From contig NZ_UPPP01000133.1 in the NCBI RefSeq assembly GCF_900476375.1, forward strand, positions 62,001 through 126,000: 64,000 bases of DNA. Reading direction: 5' to 3'. The notes under the pieces are model-generated. The model made no database searches and was not told where the DNA came from. It was given only the letters and a program-made list of their open reading frames with translations. The position numbers and the translations under genes were made by a program. Positions 1-6,380 of the stretch are shown here, piece after piece. The stretch's first letter is position 1; each line of letters starts with the position of its first letter. Origin of the DNA: Allolucifera butyrica (GTDB lineage Bacteria; Bacillota; Negativicutes; Sporomusales; UPPP01).

Positions 1-193
1 AACAATCCCTAGAACTTTTGTATTTCTTGCCAGCAACAGTGCCGAATCCGATTCATTTTTATTCTCAGCCTCATTATACTTCGTTGTTAAATTTTAATCA
101 ATAGTTTATATAAATTTTAGTTATTTTTTAGTTATTTTTTATTAAATTTTTATAAAAGGTAAAAAGTTCAATATCTTTATGCCGGTACCATAA
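1..193. other. AT-rich intergenic stretch, no gene seen
   Basis: Strongly AT-rich with short direct repeats of TTTTAGTTATTTTTT around 116-150. No open frame with a ribosome binding site is visible. It may belong to the promoter region of a gene left of the window. Confidence 0.4.
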
Positions 194-224
194 GCAAAAC
201 CGCCCGCAATTTTTGCAGGCGGCC
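194..224 (-). terminator. Intrinsic terminator after hydrogenase operon
   Basis: On the minus strand an 8-bp GC-rich stem (CCGCCTGC with GCGGGCGG, one G-T pair) and a short AAAAATT loop are followed by TTTTGC. It lies 10-40 bases past the stop of the hydrogenase catalytic subunit, as expected for the end of the four-gene operon. Confidence 0.75.
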
Positions 225-234
225 TTGCCGTCAT

Positions 235-1968
235 TTACTTTTCAATTGTTTTGCTGCGCGGCGTATATTGTGTGTGCAGCAGCCGGTGGGAGCGATGTCC
301 CAGAGGATAGCCAAGGAACTCGGCATACAGTTGTTTTACCACCGGGTTTTCATGGGATTTCCGCAGCGGCATTTGCGCATCCGCCGTATAAATGCCGGCC
401 ATCCGTTTTTGCCGGGTTTCCGCCGTGTTGGGAAGCGGCTGCCCCCCGCCGCCGAGACAGCCGCCCGGACAACACATAACTTCAATAAAGTGGTATTGAG
501 ATGGACCGGTTCGTAATTGGTCCATCAGGATTTTGGCATTGGCCAGCCCGTTGGCGACCGCCACATTCAGACGGGTACCAGCTAAATCCACCGTGGCTTC
601 TTTAATGCCCTGCAGACCGCGGACTGCCTCAAATTCCAGGGTTGGCAGCTCTTGTTCCGTAATAATTTCATAAACCGTGCGCAACGCCGCTTCCATTACG
701 CCGCCGCTGGCGCCGAAGAGGACCCCCGCCCCGCTGGCAATGCCGAAAGGCAGGTCATACTCTTCCTCCGGCAGTTCCGGCAGGTTTATCCCACATTCCT
801 TCAACATGCGACCCAGTTCCCGGGTCGTTAAGACTGCGTCCACATCCCGGCAGCCGCCGGCGGCCATTTCCGGCCGGCCCATTTCAAATTTTTTCGCCGT
901 ACAGGGCATTACGGAAACGACGTAAATCTCTTCGGCGGACAGGCCGTATTTTTTGGCATAATAGGTTTTGGCCAAGGCCCCAAACATTTGCTGCGGCGAT
1001 TTGCAGGTCGACAAATGAGGCAGATATTCGGGATAAAAATGTTCCACATATTTAATCCATCCCGGACTGCAGGAAGTAATCATCGGCAGGACTCCGCCCT
1101 TTTGAATCCGGTCAATTAATTCGCTGCCTTCTTCCAGAATAGTAAGATCCGCCGTAAAATCCGTATCAAACACTTTGGCAAAGCCCAGACGGCGAAGGGC
1201 TGCCACCAGTTTTCCCGTAGCCACCGTACCTGGTTCCAATCCAAACGGTTCGCCAATAGAAACTCTTACGGCAGGTGCAACCTGAACGACCACATGTTTG
1301 CGGCGGTCACTCAGGGCAGTCCACACATCCTGGGTAGAGTCCTTCTCGGTAAGCGCTCCCGTAGGACATACCGTTACGCATTGGCCGCACAGTGTGCAGG
1401 CAACATTGCTAAGAGGCTGATGCAGGGCCGGCGCGATGGAGGAATAAAACCCGCGGTCCATAGGCGCGAGAGCCGCTACACCCTGTATTTGCCGGCACAC
1501 ACTCTGGCAGCGCCGGCAAAGAATGCATTTGTTGGCGTCGCGGACAATGGCCGCCGTCGACGTATCGGGCAGAAAACTGGTTTTCGCCCCCTGATAGTGG
1601 ATTTGCCGCAACCCCAATTCCGCAGCGAGATTCTGCAGCTCGCAGTTTTGGTTGCGCACACAGGTCAGGCAATCTTCCGGGTGGTTCGATAAAATCAATT
1701 CCACTACGGTACGGCGGGCATCCCGGACCCGGCTGTTGTTGGTATATACAGCCATATTTTCCGCCACCGGGGTTACACAGGCGGCTTGCAGCGTCTTAGC
1801 CCCCGCAACCTCCACGACGCAAACCCGGCAGGCGCCAATCGCGTTAATCTCTTTCAAATAACACAAGGTGGGGATACGGATTCCAATTTGTTGGGCCGCT
1901 TCCAGAATTGTCGTCCCCGGGGGGACGGTTACCTTACAGTCATTAATCGTCAGGTGGACAGGCTCCAT
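235..1968 (-). CDS. hndD: [FeFe]-hydrogenase catalytic subunit (HydA/HndD type)
   Basis: 577 aa cytoplasmic hydrogenase subunit that makes or oxidises H2. In order: plant-type [2Fe-2S] domain (Cys36, 47, 50, 64), NuoG-like His-Cys3 site (HPEDCLTC, about 96-109), two [4Fe-4S] motifs (Cys148-158 and Cys191-201), then the H-cluster domain with TSCSPGW (298-304), MPCTAKKFE (354-362) and MCCPGGCLGGGG (498-509). All three H-cluster motifs are present, so it is predicted active, unlike the H-cluster-free homologues of Stn-type transhydrogenases. A GGAGG eight bases before the ATG supports the start. It is the last gene of a four-gene operon, 13 bp after the flavin subunit. Confidence 0.95.
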   Translation of the reverse strand: MEPVHLTINDCKVTVPPGTTILEAAQQIGIRIPTLCYLKEINAIGACRVCVVEVAGAKTLQAACVTPVAENMAVYTNNSRVRDARRTVVELILSNHPEDCLTCVRNQNCELQNLAAELGLRQIHYQGAKTSFLPDTSTAAIVRDANKCILCRRCQSVCRQIQGVAALAPMDRGFYSSIAPALHQPLSNVACTLCGQCVTVCPTGALTEKDSTQDVWTALSDRRKHVVVQVAPAVRVSIGEPFGLEPGTVATGKLVAALRRLGFAKVFDTDFTADLTILEEGSELIDRIQKGGVLPMITSCSPGWIKYVEHFYPEYLPHLSTCKSPQQMFGALAKTYYAKKYGLSAEEIYVVSVMPCTAKKFEMGRPEMAAGGCRDVDAVLTTRELGRMLKECGINLPELPEEEYDLPFGIASGAGVLFGASGGVMEAALRTVYEIITEQELPTLEFEAVRGLQGIKEATVDLAGTRLNVAVANGLANAKILMDQLRTGPSQYHFIEVMCCPGGCLGGGGQPLPNTAETRQKRMAGIYTADAQMPLRKSHENPVVKQLYAEFLGYPLGHRSHRLLHTQYTPRSKTIEK

Positions 1969-1981
1969 GCTTCATCCCTCC

Positions 1982-4900
1982 TTAATCCCGTACGTCGCAG
2001 CGCAGACACCTGGCTGCTTCTTTGACGGCCATATCCGCGGTCAGTCCCTGATCAACTTCCGCAAACCCTTTGATGCGTTCGGAACAACTGCAGAAAGTCG
2101 GGCGCTGACGCGGCAAACGCTCTTCCAGAACCGGTCCGCTGAGCTTTCTCTCCCGGACCGGGACAAAAGCAGCGCTACTGCCGCCGAGATATTGATCCAT
2201 GGCGTCGGCGGCTTTATGCCCGGTGGCAATGGCGGCAATGACCGTGTCAGGACCGGTTACACAGTCCCCGCCGGCAAACACGCCGGGGATACCGGTCAGT
2301 AGACGGCCGGCGTCAGCCAGCGGAATGGTTCCGTTTACCGCCCGGGCAGCGCTGAATTCTTCGATATTGGACAAATCGGGAGTCTGCCCCACCGCCATAA
2401 TGACCTGATCAACATCAATGGTATATTTGCTGTCCTCAACCGGTACCGGCGTTTTGCGGCCACTGTGGTCAAACTGGCCAAGCCGCATCCGGATGCATTC
2501 CACTTGCGTTAATTTTCCTTCCTGCCCCAGCAACTGCAGCGGCGCCGTCAGTTCGTGAATTCTGACTCCTTCATCTTCCGCCGCCGTAATTTCGGCCGGT
2601 TCCGCTCCCAACAGCCTGAGCGGCGCCGTTAATTCATGAATTTTTATGCCTTCTTCTTCCGCCGCCATGATTTCTTCGGTTTCGGCCGGCATATCTTCTT
2701 TATGGCGGCGATACAAAAGATGAACCTCCTGCGCCCCGAGACGCAGCGCTGAACGGGCTGCATCGATGGCGACATTGCCGCCGCCGATTACCGCCACTTT
2801 CTTACCGATAGCCACCGGTTCGCCTAAGTTGATGGCCCTTAGGAAATCGATCCCCTGCCAAACTCCGGCCAAATCTTCCCCGCTCAGTCCGGCAGTCAAA
2901 GACTTATGGGCACCAATGGCCAGAAATACCGCCTTATAGCCTTTCGCAAACAGGTCGGGAAGGGTGAAATCACGGCCCAAAGCGGTGTTTAGCTGGATAG
3001 TAACCCCCAGCTTGGTGATGGCGGCAATTTCGGTTTCCAAATAATACGGCGGCAGGCGGTAGTACGGGATCCCAACGGCCAGCATACCGCCGGCCACGGG
3101 CAGGGCTTCAAAAATAGTTACCGGATACCCCTGTCTAGCGAGGTAATATGCGGCCGAAAGTCCGGCGGGCCCGGAGCCGATAATTGCTACGCGGGCTTCT
3201 TTTGCCGCTGCTTGCGGCTCATCCGCTTCTTCCGGGTGCGCTAACTGATAGTCGGCGGCAAAGCGTTTCAAATCGCGGATGGCAATAGCTTCATCAAGCT
3301 GAGCCCGCCGGCACTTGGCCTCGCAGGGGTGATGACAAACCCGGCCGCAGATGGCCGGCAACGGATTTTGTTCTTTGACCACCGCCACGGCCGCTGCAAA
3401 CTGTTGATTCCGGATATGGTCGATATAGAGTGGCACATCAACCCCCGCCGGACAGGAATTTTTGCAGGGAGCATGAAACAGGGCGGCGCATACTGAGGCC
3501 GGACAGCATTTATCCTTAATGTGGGCTTCGTACTCATCCCGGAAATAACGGATAGTGCTTAACACGGCATTAGGAGCCGTTTGCCCCAGGCCGCACAGGG
3601 CGGTTTGTTTGATTTGCTCGCCAAGCTGCAGCAAACGGTCGATATCGGCCAGTTCGCCGTTTCCCTGGGTAATCCGTTCCAGAATTTCCAGCATGCGTTT
3701 GGTTCCAAGGCGGCATGGCGCACACTTGCCGCAAGACTCCTCCTGGCAAAATTCCAGGAAGTACTTGGCCAGATCAACCATGCAGGTATCTTCGTCCAGG
3801 ATAATGAACCCGCCCGACCCCATGATCGTGCCAAGCTCCTTCAGCGAGTCATAATCAACGGGAGTGTTCAAATATTCCACGGGGATGCATCCCCCCGACG
3901 GCCCACCGGTTTGTACGGCTTTGAACTTTTTGCCGTTGGGAATGCCGCCGCCGATGTCATAAATAATTTCTCCCAAGGGCATGCCCATCGGCACTTCAAC
4001 AATACCGGTATTCTTAATTTTACCGGCCAAAGCAAACACCTTCGTGCCTTTGCTGGCCTCTGTGCCGATATTACGATACCAGTCGGCGCCTTGCAAAAGA
4101 ATGGGCGGAATATTGGCAAAGGTTTCTACGTTATTGATCAAGGTAGGCTTCCCCCATAAGCCCGCATTGGCAGGATATGGCGGCCGCGGACGGGGCTCGC
4201 CGCGCTTGCCCTCAATGGAGGTAAGCAGGGCGGTTTCTTCCCCGCAGACAAATGCCCCGGCTCCGACGCGAACGGCTATATCAAAACTAAAACCTGTACT
4301 GAAAATATTCCGGCCCAAAAGACCGTACCGCCGCGCCTCGCCAATGGCCAGGGTAACTAATTGAATCGCCAGGGGATATTCCGCCCGTACGTAAATATAG
4401 CCGGTAGCAGCGCCGGTCGCATAGCCGGCGATGGCCATAGCCTCCAGCACGCTGTGCGGATCTCCTTCCAGCACACTGCGGTCCATAAATGCCCCGGGAT
4501 CGCCTTCATCCGCATTGCATACCACGTATTTAAGAGCACCGGTCGCTTTCGCGGTCATCGCCCATTTTTGTCCCGTAGGAAATCCGCCGCCGCCCCGGCC
4601 GCGCAAACCGGACTTTGTGACCTCGGCAATCACGGCGGCCGGGGTCATTTCGGACAATGCCTTGGCCAGCGCGGCATAACCGTCCCGGGATATATACTCT
4701 TCAATGCTTGCCGGATTCATCATGCCCGTATTGCGCAAGGCAATTTTAACCTGCTTGCTGAAAAAAGGAATGTGCCGGTAGGAGCGACTTTGCTCATCGC
4801 AACCGGGAGCATCATAAAGCAAACGGGTGACAATATTGCCGGTCAAAAGATGCTGTTCGACGATTTCCGGGACATCGCGGGCCTGAACCTTCCGGTATAA

Positions 4901-5095
4901 AATTCCCTCCGGGTAGACGATGACTACCGGACCAAGACTGCAGGGACCAATACAGCCGGTGGTAATCACCTTAATTTCCCGGTCTAAGCCCCAGCGCTTA
5001 ATTTCATTTTTCAAGGCTGCCCCCACTTCTTTACAGCCTGACGACATACAGCCTGTGCCACCACAAACAAGCACATGGGTGCGGTAAAACTCCAT
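1982..5095 (-). CDS. hndC: NuoF-like flavin subunit fused to a GltD/NfnB-like NADPH module
   Basis: 1037 aa. N-terminal thioredoxin-like [2Fe-2S] domain (Cys11, 16, 48, 52), then a NuoF core with the GRGGGGFPTG FMN/NADH loop (about 165-175), an SLBB region and the ESCGKCAPC [4Fe-4S] motif near 455-465. From about residue 545 a complete GltD-like half follows: N-terminal Cys motifs (CPAGVD, CGRVCHHPCEAKC), FAD motif GSGPAGLSAA near 638, nucleotide motif GGGNVAIDAARS near 770, and the C-terminal GGDCVTGP and CLRCD motifs. Ordinary HydB/HndC proteins end after ferredoxin-type Cys motifs, so this is a fusion like the one described for the Sporomusa-type transhydrogenase Stn. Residues about 808-861 hold a tandem 27-residue duplication (see findings). 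Strong GGAGG before the ATG. Confidence 0.92.
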   Translation of the reverse strand: MEFYRTHVLVCGGTGCMSSGCKEVGAALKNEIKRWGLDREIKVITTGCIGPCSLGPVVIVYPEGILYRKVQARDVPEIVEQHLLTGNIVTRLLYDAPGCDEQSRSYRHIPFFSKQVKIALRNTGMMNPASIEEYISRDGYAALAKALSEMTPAAVIAEVTKSGLRGRGGGGFPTGQKWAMTAKATGALKYVVCNADEGDPGAFMDRSVLEGDPHSVLEAMAIAGYATGAATGYIYVRAEYPLAIQLVTLAIGEARRYGLLGRNIFSTGFSFDIAVRVGAGAFVCGEETALLTSIEGKRGEPRPRPPYPANAGLWGKPTLINNVETFANIPPILLQGADWYRNIGTEASKGTKVFALAGKIKNTGIVEVPMGMPLGEIIYDIGGGIPNGKKFKAVQTGGPSGGCIPVEYLNTPVDYDSLKELGTIMGSGGFIILDEDTCMVDLAKYFLEFCQEESCGKCAPCRLGTKRMLEILERITQGNGELADIDRLLQLGEQIKQTALCGLGQTAPNAVLSTIRYFRDEYEAHIKDKCCPASVCAALFHAPCKNSCPAGVDVPLYIDHIRNQQFAAAVAVVKEQNPLPAICGRVCHHPCEAKCRRAQLDEAIAIRDLKRFAADYQLAHPEEADEPQAAAKEARVAIIGSGPAGLSAAYYLARQGYPVTIFEALPVAGGMLAVGIPYYRLPPYYLETEIAAITKLGVTIQLNTALGRDFTLPDLFAKGYKAVFLAIGAHKSLTAGLSGEDLAGVWQGIDFLRAINLGEPVAIGKKVAVIGGGNVAIDAARSALRLGAQEVHLLYRRHKEDMPAETEEIMAAEEEGIKIHELTAPLRLLGAEPAEITAAEDEGVRIHELTAPLQLLGQEGKLTQVECIRMRLGQFDHSGRKTPVPVEDSKYTIDVDQVIMAVGQTPDLSNIEEFSAARAVNGTIPLADAGRLLTGIPGVFAGGDCVTGPDTVIAAIATGHKAADAMDQYLGGSSAAFVPVRERKLSGPVLEERLPRQRPTFCSCSERIKGFAEVDQGLTADMAVKEAARCLRCDVRD

Positions 5096-5110
5096 ACGAT
5101 CCGACCTCCC

Positions 5111-5479
5111 TTAGCTAATGGTCATAACCCAGTCGCTCACTACCTGACCGTAGATGACATGGCGGGCAAAAATCACCCGCGCTTTTTCCGGCGTGACATA
5201 AGCATACGTGACCCGGGGCTGTCCGGGCTTGACAATGTCAACCAGAGGCTCCGGTTCGCAGAGACCGATACAGCCCGTAGTTTCAATGATTACATCGGCA
5301 CACTGCCAATTGGCAATTTCTTCTTCCAAAACAGCCAATACATGATGCGCGCCAACAGCCATGCTGCATTTTCCCATGCGGATGATTATGACTGTTTTAC
5401 CGGCCTTGGCATCGGTCTCGTCCCAGTATCTTTGCAGCGCCGCGCTTTTAATCCGGGCAAATTCATCCATAGGATTCAT
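5111..5479 (-). CDS. hndB: Thioredoxin-like [2Fe-2S] ferredoxin subunit (HndB type)
   Basis: 122 aa ferredoxin-like subunit of the hydrogenase. It has the fold pattern of this family, with ACSMAVGAHH-like N-terminal Cys region (KCSMAVGAHHV) and the C-terminal pair TTGCIGLCEPEP; the first of the usual four cysteines is replaced or shifted, so cluster binding should be checked. The gene overlaps the end of hndA by 17 bp, suggesting translational coupling, and has GGAGG nine bases before its ATG. Confidence 0.85.
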   Translation of the reverse strand: MNPMDEFARIKSAALQRYWDETDAKAGKTVIIIRMGKCSMAVGAHHVLAVLEEEIANWQCADVIIETTGCIGLCEPEPLVDIVKPGQPRVTYAYVTPEKARVIFARHVIYGQVVSDWVMTIS

Positions 5480-6008
5480 CCGCCAGCCCCTCCTTTGCCT
5501 GCTCTTTTTCCTGGTGTTGCGTGAGAATTTGCGGAATCTCGTCCGGTTTCACCCGGGTATATACATCCTCGTTGACCGTCATGACCGGTCCCAGGCCGCA
5601 GGCGCCAATACAGCGAACCACCTCGATCGAATACATCCCGTCGTCGGTCGTGTCGCCGGCTTTGATCCCGAGTTCTGTTTCCAGCCGGCTTAGCACCCGG
5701 TCCGTTCCCCGGACATAACAGGCTGTTCCCTTACAAACACAGATGCGTTCCTTTCCTTTCGGTTTCTCCGTAAATAAGGCATAAAAGCTGATAACACTGG
5801 AAACCTCACTAATAGGAATCCCTAATTCTGCCGCCACTTTTACCTGAACAGGCGGGGGCAGATACCCGATCAACTGCTGAATTTCATGCAAAACCGTAAT
5901 TAAGGAGCCGGGAACCTTTTTATGCTTCGCAATAATCTCATCCATGGCTGCCGCATTGGCCGCCAGGAGTTGAGCCTCCACCGAACATTGATTTTGCCCT
6001 TCTGCCAT
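5463..6008 (-). CDS. hndA: NuoE-like [2Fe-2S] subunit (HydC/HndA type)
   Basis: 181 aa 24-kDa-type subunit, first gene of the hydrogenase operon; passes electrons between the flavin subunit and the iron-sulfur chain. Motifs: GYLPPPVQ, SFYALFTEKPKGK, then CKGTACYVRG and CIGACGLGPVM supplying the four cluster cysteines. An ATG at 6023 is in frame, but it lacks a ribosome binding site, while GGGGGTG sits eight bases before the ATG at 6008, so MAEGQNQ is preferred as the N-terminus. Confidence 0.92.
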   Translation of the reverse strand: MAEGQNQCSVEAQLLAANAAAMDEIIAKHKKVPGSLITVLHEIQQLIGYLPPPVQVKVAAELGIPISEVSSVISFYALFTEKPKGKERICVCKGTACYVRGTDRVLSRLETELGIKAGDTTDDGMYSIEVVRCIGACGLGPVMTVNEDVYTRVKPDEIPQILTQHQEKEQAKEGLADESYG

Positions 6009-6054
6009 AGTAAACACCCCCATTAAACGTTATTAAGCCAGCTGCTTTTCTTTA

Positions 6055-6073
6055 TTGCATGAATCGTGCCGAA
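6055..6073 (-). promoter_or_regulatory. Sigma-54 (-24/-12) promoter of the hydrogenase operon
   Basis: The minus strand reads CGGCACGATTCATGCA. The invariant GG (6069-6070) and GC (6057-6058) are exactly 10 bases apart, and 5 of 6 bases match TGGCAC at -24. Transcription would begin near 6045, about 37 bases before the hndA start. The next gene upstream encodes a sigma-54 activator, which makes the assignment strong. Confidence 0.8.
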
Positions 6074-6171
6074 CCGATATTGGGTATTGGGGTTTGGGGT
6101 TGGAGAATAGACGGGAGACGGAAGTCGTAAATTTCCGCAGGGATTTCAAGAAAAAAATATTTAATAAATAA

Positions 6172-6214
6172 AAAAACACTCACCGCCTTATTGCAGTAAG
6201 TGTTCTTGTTTTTT
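6172..6214. terminator. Bidirectional intrinsic terminator
   Basis: Arms AACACTCAC and GTAAGTGTT pair with one mismatch and are bounded by an A-run on one side and a T-run on the other. On the minus strand it would end the transcript of the sigma-54 regulator before the hydrogenase promoter, so the two units are probably transcribed separately. Confidence 0.6.
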
Positions 6215-6233
6215 GTATCGTTTTCATTAAGTC

Positions 6234-6249
6234 AATGCACCGTTGCATT
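6234..6249. promoter_or_regulatory. Candidate upstream activator site 1 (AATGCA-N4-TGCATT)
   Basis: A perfect 16-bp interrupted palindrome about 165 bp upstream of the -24 element of the hydrogenase promoter, a normal place for a sigma-54 enhancer. The core TGCA-N4-TGCA recurs at 6369. Confidence 0.45.
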
Positions 6250-6347
6250 AGCTCACTGGGTAATTGACGCCGTAAGCAGGAAGATTCAACGTTCCGCAGA
6301 AAGGACGATGGCGGTACCGGGCGATAAAGCTGCCAGGTAAAATTTAA

Positions 6348-6380
6348 TGCAGCAGCGCATCTTATTCATGCACGTGTGCA
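6348..6380. promoter_or_regulatory. Candidate upstream activator sites 2 and 3
   Basis: TGCAGCAGCGCA (6348-6359, one mismatch) and TGCACGTGTGCA (6369-6380, perfect) repeat the TGCA-N4-TGCA core seen at 6236-6247. Their starts are 21 bp apart, two helical turns, as often found for paired enhancer sites. The second lies in the last codons of the sigma-54 regulator gene. Confidence 0.45.

Noticed and set aside
213-479. Plus-strand open frame opposite the hydrogenase gene
   Set aside because: Antisense shadow of a well-supported gene; no start signals.
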